Source: Sarcocystis neurona (taxonomy: Eukaryota; Apicomplexa; Conoidasida; Eucoccidiorida; Sarcocystidae). From it: a stretch of 64,000 nt of DNA. The notes below the pieces were generated by a model. That model was not told the origin of the DNA. It ran no database searches and saw only the letters and a program-made list of their open reading frames with translations. The position numbers and the translations under genes are program-made. Shown piece by piece: positions 22,301 to 35,044 of this stretch (position 1 is the stretch's first letter; every line of letters begins with the position of its first letter). The stretch spans positions 1 through 64,000 of the forward strand of contig KL647326.1 of assembly GCA_000727475.1 (NCBI GenBank), written 5' to 3'.

Positions 22301-25300
22301 AGAGAGAACTGTTTGTATTGTTTTGGACTTAAAAACGAGTAGAAGAACAAGTAGGAGGCTAGATGGCGTATCGGGTAAAAATTCATTTTAACTTGGAAAT
22401 GTCTGTTCCCATACCGCACTCCTCAAGACATACGGCTAGCGGCCCGCCTGCTCAAGCGAGCGAGAGAGTGGTCGCTTTCGCATCTTCTCGCACATGCCCC
22501 AACGACGTAGGACGAATTATCTGCTCTATCGACACTCATTCACAAGACAAGCAGGAGTTGCATCTGCCGGTGCCCGTTTTGGCCGTGCAAGACACGTTGA
22601 AGGGCCTTTCTCGTTTTCCGCTGCGCTAGCACGACAAGAAAAACTTCGTCGCTGGAAGACAACTGCTGGAGAAGCCGCCTCCTCCTCTCCACGCGCGGCG
22701 GGAAGTCGTGACGGCGTCGCGTTGCAACAACTGTGAAGATTGAGAGCTAGAATCTGTTGGAGACTTTATAAAAGCGGCATTTTATGTGGGAAGACGTCAA
22801 TATACACCTATGTAGATATATACTCGTACGCCCGTCCCCTCACTCTACACATACACACGTATATACGTAGTCGCTTGCGTCTTCCACCTCTCCTCTTTAC
22901 TTGGTCAGCGGCATATGAATGCCCTTGAATTAGTGCTCACGGAATAAACCGTAGGAGCAGGAGGCTACCTACGGATACATTATATACATGCACATGTCTA
23001 CATTTTCCGCAATGTTTCTACAGAATTCTGAGACTCTATGTATGCAGGAGATTGCATCGTACACCAGCTTTCCTTCTCCGGCTGTGGCACACAAACAGCA
23101 CTAGAGGGCCTAGAGGGTCGACCGCAGCGACAAAGCGCTGTCGCCGAGGAGTAGCAGGGTGAAACGGCGTAGGCTGGAGCTGATGGTAATTGTGACGACT
23201 GTCGGCGAGATTGCTTCCTACCCTGCGCCTCCGCGGAGGCGGCTGAAAAGGGAGAGGAGACGTATGGCCTAACTCAGGCATCTGAGTTCTTTGTCATCAG
23301 GGTAGCCATGTAGGCAAATGACTGTGAGAAGTACGATGCACGTGTATCTGCGGTCACCTGTACATATGCGCAGGAGGTCTGGATTTGAAGAGCAACATGA
23401 ACGAATGTACAAGCTGTACTGTCCTGGAGGTACATGGAATAGTTCAGCGCAACTGTGTCCGAAGAGTGAAGATGTCACGATGTACAAATATATGTGTTTA
23501 CGGACAGACACGCGCAGAGGTAATTATCTTTGCGGAAGCCAGTGCATCAGAACAGAACTACGCACACCTGTGTGCTGATGCATAAAAAGGTGACACCTCT
23601 GCACATGAGGGAGACAGAAGCTGTCCTGCATGTATGAAGTCGGCCGCCAACATTTGCAGTTCACGGCCAGCAAGTATCCAGGGCAGCCTGCCGCTCAGTG
23701 TCCTTCAGTTCTTTCCGAGAGCGTGAGTCTGCGTAGGTTTGTTCAAGGTTGGTGTTTTGTGACGTAATTCCCTTTCAATCTACTACAGAATCATCGTCAC
23801 AAGGATCTTTCTGGTATGTAACATATTGAACGCAGTATAGGCCTCAGTCGTTTCTAGTCGACGGCAAAATAATACCCCTTTCCTGATCAGATTTACTCCG
23901 CTGCGACCAACAGAGGTTGTGAAGCCTTGCTTTGCTTGAAGGGCTTGCAAAATCCGCATCACAATTGCAGACTACTTCTGCAGTGTAAAGCAGTTACCGG
24001 ATCCCCTAGGTTCCTACTTCCCAGGTCGCACCCTGCAGCAGATACCCGTGAGATTCAACCGAAGCATTAAGAATTAGCGAAGCCACCCTGTCTCGCAGGC
24101 TTCAAATAATGCACCAAAGCTTCTACTTTCACTCGTTCGATGACGGGATAATGCTACAAGATTTGTTCGTCTGAGATTTCGCGGATATTGTAGAGAACAA
24201 TGTCCTCATTGCCGTTTGTTCACAACGAACGACCAAAACGACAGCTGTTCCGCACGCACGGCACCAACCGTATATAGCAAGACTGCACCGGCTTACCGCG
24301 TTGTACCGCCGACTAACACTACCGCGCAGCCGACGACGAACGCCAGAAGCGTAGCAACGACCTCATTTTTTAGTGTACCGCGTCAACAACCCTAGTAGTC
24401 CATAAGCGTGACTACAGAATTCTTTACGTTCTGCGAAACGTGTCTGTACTCCTGAGCACCGTGATTATCCACGTACAACACGTAACACTGCAGGTGAAGA
24501 TTTTTGCGACCAGTGCTTGGCAGACAGAAGCAAGAAGACGAAAATTGGAGAGAACGTACACAGAAGGTTGTGGGAGCGGCAAAACAAACGCCGAAGCTGA
24601 GTGCGAAAACCAACCTTGCCTATTCTACAACTTCTCCCGACATCAGTCTTCCTTGAAAGGTTGAGAGTGAAGCTAGCAAAGCTCTAACGAAAGTATCACT
24701 TCCCTTTTTGCTTGAAAATTATCGCGAGTGGGCTGCGTTTGTGCAATACCACTGACACCACGAGTCAGTCGAAGTAGATTACTGCTGACCTTTAGGCGTA
24801 AGTACCAGCAAGCTCAGACGTGCGCCCACGACGTCGTTAGCAATGCTTACTTGCTTCTCGAATATCAAGATGGCTACTATATTCCGCACCTTTACGCAAG
24901 TGGCAGACCACGGAATGATTCATTCCCTAGAGTAGCCCTCACGTGAACGCTGCTGACATGATAATGTAGCACCACAATAGGGGAAATCACTATGCCACTC
25001 TGCTCCCAGCAGGACATAATACACGTCTTCAACGAGGTAAATGAATGACAGATGAGTGGAAACGCTACACATGGCTATCTACACACACGTCGCCTTTAGT
25101 TCCTCGAACACAGACTTCCCTAACAGCCTCCTCTTTTATGACCTTCAGTCTCGTGTAGATCGTAATTATTCATATACGATCAGGAGAGTCGTAAAGAGTC
25201 ACTACGGAATCACGTAGAAAGTCGACACTTTTTATGCGTTGAACAAGAGGTCTGCAGTGCCAAACGTGCGCTGCCACACTGCCTATTCGTAAACGTTAAT

Positions 25301-26006
25301 GTATTTGTATTCACGCATTCGTATCCGCACACTCACGCGTCTATATAGAGCTAAATTCTGCATCTACAAGAACGGTGTGTCACGCCCCCGCTGGTCGATA
25401 ATGTAGGCGAAGTATCGCGTACTCTACTCGGTAGAAGCTGTGCGTGGTTCTTGACGTACGATGATTGATATTTCCTCCTTTCAGTAAGTTCTGACTGCGA
25501 TAGCAACAGACGCATGCGACGGGTAGGGTGCATGGTTGGATATAGTGACAACTTTGAAGAATGACGCAGACTAAACGAACATGCACCCCAGCAGTGCTTT
25601 CTCCACTGTTGCGGTTTGACGGGGCCGAGCAACTTTCCTTACAGTACACACGTGTCTACGTGTGCATCTGGTGGGCGCGCTTAGAGGACCGTGTTTTTGA
25701 GCCGTGTTGTACGTAAAAGTGTAAACAAACTGGGAATCTGTCCATCGTCCGCGTATTTTGTAAGGCTTTGAGACATGGTCACAGGTGCACTGCTTCATCT
25801 GTTTCCCACCGCATTAGAGGATACTGTCAACCGCATCATAAATGTGTACCTGCTGGCCTGCCAATATCAAAACCAGAAGACGTCCGCCCTTTACTTGGAA
25901 CCATCTTGTCACAGCCACCATGTGAGACGTATGCAGCTGCAGCTTACAGATGGGGTCCTACCACAGAGTGAGAGTTTTGAGTAGCAGTAGGGACACGGTC
26001 AAATCC
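19311..26006. other. Gene-poor, repeat-poor stretch
   Basis: Nearly 7 kb contain no frame with a recognisable domain, homopolymer signature or convincing splice pairs. CAG runs are almost absent. The longest plus-strand frame, 19313-19834, includes mixed-composition sequence such as GFRRAEILEFSNESQQMF and might be a real short exon, but it has no support beyond length. A TATA/GT microsatellite lies at 21715-21802. No tRNA or rRNA gene was recognised. Confidence 0.5.
21715..21802. repeat. TATA/(GT)n compound microsatellite
   Basis: A tract of alternating atgtatatata blocks passes into gtgtgtgtgtatgtgtgtgtgtgt near 21774-21801. It is a simple-sequence repeat with no coding content. Confidence 0.9.
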
Positions 26007-26166
26007 GCTGCCTCAAGCACCGAAATATCTCGGCTTTTGTGCACCTGAATAGGCAGCCATCCTGGCAAAGAAATCGCTGTAAATTCGTTGCCTCAAGGAC
26101 CGGAATGTCTACGCGGTGGTGCAACTGAATAGGCAGTCATCCTGGCAAAGATTTCAGTGTAGACTT
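26007..26166. repeat. Diverged 80-bp tandem duplication
   Basis: Copy 1 (26007-26086) and copy 2 (26087-26166) share tgcctcaag, the 14-base ctgaataggcagnc-type core and catcctggcaaag at the same offsets. The copies differ at roughly a quarter of positions by eye, so the duplication is old. Neither copy sits in a supported gene. Confidence 0.85.
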
Positions 26167-26682
26167 TGCGAGTCTTTCAGCTACGAACATCCAGCATTTT
26201 ATGTCCACAGCAAGGGATGCTTGAGGATACCATCCCTCCGCGCTCAGTCATTGTTGGTGCAAATAGCTCCGCAACTCCCATTTCTCGGGACTGAGAAAAA
26301 GCGTACTACACATGAGCGTGCACGTATGTACGCTTGCGTCCTATATAATGTTGCAACGCCAGTGCGCAGTGATATTCGTATACACGACATTGGTGGAAAA
26401 TGCCTTGTTTCATTGCAGGTACAAAGGGACGCTCATGCGTTCTTTTAAACCTTGAGCGAACACATTCACAAACCGTTCCCGAGTCTTCGTTCCTCATCAG
26501 CGACTTGCACTCTACCACCTGGTGTGCCGAGAGACAGTCTGGTTGTTACAAGGCTTATATCAAGCTGATACCGACACGGACTGCATCTACTCTCACTCCT
26601 GGGTCGGGATGCCGTGCAGCAAATGACGGTATGGCGCAGTGGCGCATCTGCGGATACGCTTATATACTTAGTATATATATAT
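26167..26682. other. Non-coding stretch between two tandem duplications
   Basis: No gene is supported. Short frames on both strands (for example 26116-26448 plus) lack splice context or recognisable sequence. The composition resembles the surrounding repeat-poor segment. Confidence 0.5.
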
Positions 26683-26811
26683 ATTAGTACATACACGTGC
26701 GTGTATAGGTGAAACACGATTTTCTTGCCACTCGAACATATATATATATATATATATTAGTACATACACGTGCGTGCATAGGTGAAACACGATTTTCTTG
26801 CCACTCGAACA
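26683..26811. repeat. 73-bp tandem duplication with (TA)n spacer
   Basis: Two copies begin attagtacatacacgtgcgtg at 26683 and 26756 and continue through gaaacacgattttcttgcca to ctcgaaca. Only one substitution (gtgtatagg to gtgcatagg) is seen in the unique part, so the duplication is recent. The copies are joined by a (TA)n run at about 26740-26757. Confidence 0.93.
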
Positions 26812-29450
26812 CGTAAATTGCGGAGAGTCACTAGGGACTGGCAGATGAGTGGAAGAATCAAATGCGTATCCACTGCCCACGGCATGCTGTTTTCAACGCG
26901 AATAACTCCGCACGGGTCTCCCTCGTAGCGGTCACAGGTGGAAACCACCTGCGTCGTACGCTACCCTTTGGTGGACACGTGGTGCACGCGTGTGCCCTTA
27001 CAAAAAACACAGGATCATCTTCGCTATTAACAGACGTAGCAGTGTCTCGTTCACAATTACGTTTAATTCTGTGCCTTTACCTGAGTATGGGATGAACAGG
27101 AGGCTGTTTCAGGAGAAGTGGAGAAGGTAACCAGAATGTACGCGTCGCGCTGCTCGCACAAGGTGATGCACAAGACGGGCATCCGGGAGGATGCGGGTCC
27201 TAACACGCGAGATTAACAGAACAGGCCGACGTTAATATTTTCCGTTTGCAGCTCGCGGCACTGTAAAAAACCTTCAGGGCGCGGCGCTATATTACGAATG
27301 AAATACTTCAATACGATGAGCCACCGGGATCGCCTCTGGTGAAACAACGGCAAGAACAACACCATCATCAGTTTCGTAGGGCAAGGGGGAACATGCTTCG
27401 AAAGAAGAAAGTGTCGTGATGACATACATGAAACGAGACGCCTCAACTCGCGCGTAACTCGAGCGTGCTCTCCGTTGGTCTGCAGCACGAGGTAGGCAAC
27501 TCCGGGGGCGGAGTTTCGCTTTGCTTGGGTTCTACGGGTGGCCAGTGCTTTCAAGAAAGTTCAGACTTACACTAGGGTTCTCCACCATTTCCCATCGTCA
27601 GAAGACCAGTGAAAAGTTATTCTCTCTGTCGGTGCAGGGACGACGTCTACTGCAGGCACTTTGGCCGGAATTTCCTCACCGCAAGGTGTAATGACTTGAA
27701 GCAACCATGAAATCAAGGTCTTGTCCTTTAGTGACGCTGCTAGAAACAACTTCTTTATTCTTTCTTGCTATAAATCATGATAAACGTGATACCATGCACG
27801 ACCGCTGCGAAGGAAAGCAAGGTTCCTGTACTCTACGAACACTGCGGGAGAGGCCTTCCTTGCCAGAAGTATTGCTGCTGCTTTCCCAAGAGCCACGCTG
27901 CTCAACAGCGCGTCGGCTCCTGGCAGGTAAAAATGCCCTGCAGACTACTGCTCCGTGGCAAGCGTGTAACAGTTTCTTGTATTTGGTGAGACTGAAGTAC
28001 AAAAGCTTTTCTGCTCAGGATGAACCATTGCTGTGCCAGTCTGAGAGCAACCTACTTCTGTGTTGTTTACACACTTAGATGTCTTGAGCAGTGCGGCGCA
28101 GAAGTCGTGATTCACCTGGATATAACGTGAGCCTTTGTCACCCCCAGGATAATTCATTACTGGTCTAATGCCATTTTTACATCAGTTTTTTAGTTCTACC
28201 GTTCAGACACAACATTATCTCAGAAGGAAGTCTGCAGGGCCAGAGATATCCTGCTGTAGTCCAGCGAATATCTCCATCGGACAGAGTTGTTCGCGTACTG
28301 CGCAACTACGCTAAGTAGCAGTATTTTAAACACTTTTGATTCATGTAGTGAAAAGGCCGCCTCCCTACACGTTGTCTACTTCAAATTTTTGGCCGGCGGT
28401 GAATCTACGGAAAGCGACGTGGATGTGGGGACAACCTGATCGTCAAGGTCAAAATGTTTGGCTCTGGCCGTAGCTGATACTTTTTTGGCTTTGTCATTCT
28501 ATATGTTGGCGTCCTCTGGTCATCGAGCTGACCCCTTTTCGGTGTCGCCCTGCTGCCCTTGTACCAGCTGAAGGTGATCTGTGAATATTAAACGTGATCG
28601 TTTTTGACGCGGTCCCCGGTCAGAACATCAGCTGCGCATCAGAAAACGCGTTATAAATAAAAGGCGAAAGGTGTTGTAGTCGCTTCTCTGCGACTACATA
28701 ATCATATGCGGTAGATTCGATAAAGATGTATTGCGTAGTTCCTCCCCTACTTCACGGGCTGGCAATTTCCTGGTCAACTGCAGGACTGTCCACATTAGGT
28801 AATGCTGGTCATGTGCTTTGAAACTGGTTCCCTGTTACTTTTTCTTTCCATTTGAAGCAGTCGCCACCTGCCTGGTTAGCACCCACAGGAGGTAGATCCC
28901 CCGTCGTCGTTAGCTTGAAGTCAGACAAATTACACAACCTGTAAAGGGGAGCGACATCGCCTCTCCGAAGGTAGAGCTAAGATTTCCAAGCACAGACCCG
29001 TGGTCGTTTCCGTAGAAGTGTACCTTGAGCGTGTCCACATTTCAAAGCTCACAGAGCATGGTATCCGCAACTTACTGTATTCCAAGCCGCGCGTCCTACA
29101 GTTTTACCAAGTTGCCTTGAGGCAATTTTTATTTCCACAGTCACAGCGCATAACCAACCATGTATTACGAACGCGCTCAAAGCCGGGCGCCCTTAGCGTT
29201 TCTGTAAGAAAGTAGGCACGGGCGTGTTTCTATATATAGCTACACATTATGCTCGACGGTACACGCCTCTGCAAAGCTTCGTCTTTATGAGGTTCTAATT
29301 TCCACTGTCTGCCTGCTTCCGGTCTTCTATTCCTGGTGCGCTTGAAGCTTTACAGTGACTCAATACTCCACAACCTGCTTTGTACACAAAATTTCGGACC
29401 AGCCAGACTGCTTGTTACTATTTAGTTTCAGGTGTTCTTCCCAGGTCGCC
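26812..29450. other. Upstream region of the secreted-protein gene, no gene seen
   Basis: About 2.6 kb without CAG runs. Open frames such as 27213-27554 (minus) and 27707-28078 (plus) have ordinary composition, but no domain, signal or matching splice sites. The final few hundred bases must contain the promoter and 5' leader of the gene starting at 29451; no named element is recognisable. Confidence 0.5.
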
Positions 29451-32400
29451 ATGGGTCCAATTCGAGTTCTCCCGCGTGAGCGGGTGACTGTCACGCCCGG
29501 CCGCTTGGCAGTGCTCTGTTTCGTGTGGCCTGTTGTAAGCCTACTTTGCCATGAGGCTGCGCAGGCAGAGTCTCTGCCACTACTTTCTTCGCTGCGCGCC
29601 ACCAGAGGCAGCGAGGAGCTTCACTTGCTGGGCTTGTTGCCTTTAGATGAACTCCTACCTTCTCTGAAAAATATATCTCTGCAAAAAACTTTTATGGAGG
29701 CGCTGCCGGCAGACTGGGCTCTGCCCACATTTTCCGCGTCGTCAATCAAGGAGCTCTCAGAACTGCAAGCTTGGCTCTCGAAAATAAAGCAGCAAATAGA
29801 GTTCGACAAGCTGCGCAATAATCTAGATCCGTTAAGCGCCGCCCGCACTAAGGGTAAACCTTCGGTGATACACGAGCTGCTGGACGCGGTGTTGGAGGCG
29901 TCTTTGGGTGGAGGTAGATCCTCAGGAGGAGCGAACCTCCTCTTGTCTGGGGCAGATCTTCAGAATGCTCTGCCATCACTTTTGCAAGACTACACAGCTT
30001 CCTTGCCGCTTCAGGGCCTGCCAGCAGTTAAGGATATATTGCATTCGACTTCGGGATTGCCTTTCGATGAGGTGTTCATGCGCAAAGTTCAGCTGCTTCA
30101 ACGCCTGCCAAGTCTCGACCAGCTAGATATTGGCAAATTTGTGGAGATGTTTGCAGTTCCGACGGATATTGAATGGCCAGTGGAACGATCCAAACTTGCT
30201 CTTTTGCTGCCAGTTTTAACAAGCGCTGAAGACGGGGGGCTGCTTGCTTCACCGCGCACGGCGCTTGTGGAGGGGAGCGGACTTACGGCTGTCCAGACAG
30301 AAAGCGGGAAAATGGTGCTTCCTCTCACACAGCCAGACGGACAGCTGCTATTTGCAAAGATTCACGAAATATTTCCCTACATGAGGCTGCCACAGACTTT
30401 AACAGTGCTGCCGTTGGCGACTCTGAAAAACACTGAGGTACGCAACAATGATATAGCTGTATGGCATTAAGGGACGCAAGAGGAAGCTTCCCGCGATAGG
30501 CACCGGCGGTGGACGTCAAAGTCTTATAGAGGAAGGCGTAAACGAATAGTACACGTGCCAGCGAAGATAGGCATGATTGGGAATACCTGTAGCATACCAA
30601 AGGCTGTCACTGCCTGCATTCAAGAGTTTGTATGTCGCGGAAATGCGTAGATTATTCCAGTCCGTTTAGTTCGGCGCGTCTGTTCGTGAATTATTTCGAA
30701 TGTTATGCTAGCGGACGAGATGTCCTGCGCGCGTGGTCTCGTTGTTCGGAGTACGCAGTATTAGCTGCTACGTACGTGCTAGCATGGGTGATCTGGTTTC
30801 TCTCCCTTGATCGTGATGGAAATTTGTTTCAGTATCCATTTTGGGGGAAACTCAGTTTTCTACGGCTGCTGTGCTAAACATGCTGGAATGTCATCTCTTG
30901 CGTGCGAGGTGTGACTTGCGTATGTTATGCTTGTGTAACTACGAACAGTTGGCTACTGTGGAGGCACTTTGGTCGGGACTCAAAGCTGCCTTTCTTCCAA
31001 GACAAGCAATCATGTCAGCGGACAACTCCACCACTGTGCTCGGTCCTGTGTTAAATCTTACAAATCTAGCAAGACTCATTCTCGCTTCTTGCGAGCCGCT
31101 GCGCAAGCAGTTCCTTGCGTTCCTGCGGCCTTCCGCTGACACGATCGACACGACTCACTCCATGCCTGCCAGCCCTGAGGAAGAAAACGACAACAACGAG
31201 CTGTTAAACGCATTTTCAGAGGCACTTGAAGCAGGATTTCCACTGGAAGACGTATTGAGAAACGTATTCAACGAGTTATCTGCGAAGCTGCAGCAGGCAA
31301 TTCTTCCTTTTGGAGGGCTTTTCGCGCTTGACGGGACGCTCCCTGCTCCTCGTTTTCAACATCTCGACGAATGGAAGTCAGATTGGGACCAGATTTCACC
31401 CCTGAACTTTCGCGACGACCTGTTCTTCCGGCTGCAGCTGCCTGTCGTAGGTAATCGAGTCCCACAGAAAGAGCAATCCACTCTTGCACTCTGACAATAC
31501 ACACGTAGTAAAAATAGGCGCCTCCTGTCGACATTTGGAAGAAGCAACAGCTACCCTCGATGGTCTGCTACGCACAAACTTGTACACTTTTGGATACATT
31601 AAAAGTCTGTGCAGGTTAAACGAGAAAGCAAAACTGCGGCCCATCTTACAACCTTCAAATGCGTGCTTCTACACAAAGTTCCTAGGCCGCCGCACAGTAG
31701 TCTCCGCTACGGTATGATCCCAGAATGTCGTATGCAGTAAAGTGGACTATGCCGAGTGTAGCTAGTGTGCTGCGTGGAGTGTATCTTCCCTTTGTGTCGC
31801 GTCGAACGGTAGTCATCATATTGTTCTGGAACCTACTTAAGGAAAGTACAGTATCCATTCTTTTAATATTAAGAAAACTGTAGTGCTGAAAGACGGACGC
31901 CTGTGTTGCTACAATACTCTCAGGTGCAGTGGAGTCAAATTCCTCCAGCGTCTCGTCGTCCTCTTTCCAGTAATCGCCCACTTTCTGGCGCAAAACTTGT
32001 GGTGAACTGTTTTGCTTCTATTCTGTGCAGCTGTCAGTCGGGCTTCTATTCCAAGCACTTTCAGAATCCTGCAGCGTCTGCCTGCACCTTGCGACGGTGC
32101 GAGTGGCGACGGGACGTGCCCCCTCGGTTTACCGCCAGCACCTCTTCTAAATCAAGAGACTCTAGAGGAAAGTGTGGCAGCATTGTCCAGACGCGTAGAA
32201 ATTTTGGCTGAGCAGCTGAAGGCGTCCGTGTACCAGCTTCAGCTTAAGGTCTCTGAGCTGGTCGTTGCCAAGGAGGCTGATGTAAATACAGATGAAAAGA
32301 AGGCTCCTACTGGGGCAGGAGGCATCTCTACTGGAGAAACAGATAACGCCTCTGCTTACGGGTACCCTGCAGCATCTGTCTACAGAGAATTTTCATCTCT

Positions 32401-35044
32401 CCACAACGTTAAAAAGCCGGAGGGCTTGCTACAAGATAGCCGGTTGTTCGATTTGCCGAACACGTTCGTGAATAGTGGAAGACGTTCGAATAACAAATTT
32501 TCTGCCCTACAACAAGCACTCGACGCTAGTGTGAAACTTTGTGATACGCTAAGTGTAGCCCTTCGGTTTACGAAAAGCGAGGTGAAATCCCTGCAACTGT
32601 TCAACGGCCAGACCAGCAACATTGGACTGAGCAGAAACCAGGGCGGAGGCGCCGCCAGACCACTGTTCTCGTACTTCCATGAGTTCGACAGCTGGGAGTC
32701 GCCGGAGCTCGAGCACCAAGTTGATTTACTGACGAATTTGTCCCAAGATAACTCAAGAAGGCTGCCTTTTCTCGCTAACATTCACGGAAGATCCCTCGTG
32801 GCACTCCCGCGCGATATTCTTGACGGATTGGTCCTGGACGCTGAGGAATATGTGAAAGCACCAACCGTCAAAGTCGACACCTCTGCGCTACACCAAGGCG
32901 AGCAGCACGAGGTGCAGAAAGACACCACGTCTACGGTCACTGAAAAGGACGGACAGAAAAGACGTCTGCAGGCAACTCAGCGAAGCGGAGCGCTCACGAC
33001 AAAAGAGCTTCTCTTACTGGATCCTTTAACGCTCGGAAAACTACTTTTTGTTAACGTGGACGGTGACCGTCTCCTGGAGGGGTTGAAGAATGGCATTGCC
33101 GATGCGACAGGAGTAGTCCCCCGCCTCGGGCATTCAGTCAGTGACGCATACGAATCCACTGTAAGGCAACCACCAGATGTGTGCCAGCTCTTCACTGTCG
33201 TCGGAAAGGGTTGTGCAGTGGGGAAGTGCAGGACCAGCACCCGTTCTCAACAAAAATCCTTAGGCAAACGGTAATGGGAAGATACGAGGAATATTCCGCA
33301 TGTCACTTCTGTTGTTGACAAACGTCAGAGAGGAAGTTTTCCGCGGTTGTCTTTCGAATACAATGTACACTCGTTCTGGTAGAAGCAAGTGCTACACACA
33401 AGCATCTCGTCTTGCTGTGCGTCACCGGCCGCAGTTTCTACAGGTTTGTCACCTTCAGAGTGCTCACATTAGAGACGGCAAACAATTACGTGCGCCAAAC
33501 CGTAGTTCCGCGTGCTGCAGTATCAAAACGTGTGACACGCCGTTTCTGCTCAAGGTTGATAAGTTGTATGGGTATTGAGATTGTGAGAGTAGAGCTCTTG
33601 TTGGACCGGACAGCGGCGGCCACTTTATCGCATGGGACCACAGCAGGATGAACACCAGTGCGCGAAACTACTAGCTGTAGTCGCCTCCCTCCCGTTAAAC
33701 TCAGACACCCTGTTTTCGCTTAGACACTGTTACCGAGGCATCACCACTGAGCTTAAAGCTCGACTCCTACCTCGGAACTGTTGCCACGGAGTGCACCTCT
33801 GTACATGCTGTCGTTGTAGACATTTCGGCGAATGTTATGTGCTCAGTAGCCTGCTTTCTCCCTTACTCCATGGTAACGAATAGTGCTCCAGTACAACGGT
33901 TTCCTGCATTGAATTTTGTGAGGCTTTCCGTGCAAAAAGTCCACTGCAGACTGCGTTGGCTTACCGTACAACTTGCATTAATTCACTTGCCCTGCACGCC
34001 TCCTTTGTGTGGTCTTGATGTATCTCCCAGCCTGAGAGTTCTCCTCCGCCACTTCTGAACGACATGCTCGCGTCAAATTCCTTGGCGTTCCCAGCATTTA
34101 CGCTTCCTGTTGCCGATCTTCTGCGCGTCGGCGTCTTCCCGAAGGCCCTTCTGCAGGCACCGGTAGGGGAATGGATTCCACCTACGTTGCGCCTACCTGC
34201 TGAAGCTGCCCAGTACACTGTGCCAGAGCTTCTGCAATTGCAGTCACTCGCGTCGCGGCTAAAGAGTCTTTCTTTGAAGGAGTTACTTACCGGGGATTCA
34301 ACCCTTTCAACCAACGTCTTCCCCATCAACAACGATGTGCTGCGACAAAAGCTCGGGGACCTTCATTTGAAGTCGCTGATACCACCCCAAGTAGCAGACC
34401 TTCCACTAGAGCAGCTTCTGAAGATCCCAACAAAAGAAAAGCTCGAACTGAAAGAGGGCCCTGAAGGCGTCAACGCTCTTTCCCTTGGCAAACTTCTCGC
34501 GCTCGACGACGCCGCCGTCTCCTTTCTGACACAACCTTTCGGAGACGTTCTCGGTCTGAAGAACGTGTTAGAAAACCTTACATTTGAACAGTTTAACTTG
34601 TTCCCTACTTCTCCACAAGACGGCATGCCTGATGATACTTCTGAGCAGCCAGCTTTAAAGTTTTTCAAAGGCAACACTGCGGACGGACTTCCGAAGGTGT
34701 TAGGGAGTCTTCTCCCACCCGTTGGGGCGGGTCAGGGCGCACGAGTGCAGCACGGAGAAACAGATTTACTCGATCTTCCTTTACACAAGTGGTTGTCTCC
34801 AGGATCTACCCCGGAGAAATTGAACCGGCTGCCTCTCGGACACACTTTATCACTGAAGAAAAATTTAGCGGAAACTTCTTTTCTTCCGGGGAAGAAGGAG
34901 CCGCCGGAGGGCACCCAACACAGTGTATCTGTCACGTTGGCAGATCTCGCTGAAGGGGTGCGTAGCCAGCGTCCAATGACGGACCTTTTCCGCTATTTAT
35001 GGAACACAGCAGGTGTTACGTTTGCGAACGAGCTTTTCTTTTAG
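29451..35044 (+). CDS. Secreted LPLxxLL-repeat protein, four exons (about 1210 residues)
   Basis: I infer exons 29451-30437, 30949-31450, 32031-33160 and 34031-35044. The start ATG sits in gccATGG. Donors are GAG|GTACGC, GTAG|GTAATC and ACT|GTAAGG; acceptors are acgaacag, ttctattctgtgcag and tgtatctcccag. All phases match (0, 1, 0), and the last exon ends at TAG 35044. The N-terminus has basic residues, a hydrophobic core (LAVLCFVWPVVSLL, residues 19-32) and a likely signal-peptidase site after AQA (37-39). The mature chain has no homopolymer tracts. A motif of the form [LF]-P-L-x-x-[LW]-L recurs in exons 1, 2 and 4: LPLDELL (63-69), FPLEDVL, LPLEQLL, LPLHKWL; looser forms include LPFDEVF, LTLGKLL and LSLGKLL. 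No transmembrane segment or known domain is seen. Exon 2's acceptor is the least certain; alternatives at about 30839-30860 would lengthen it. Confidence 0.68.
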
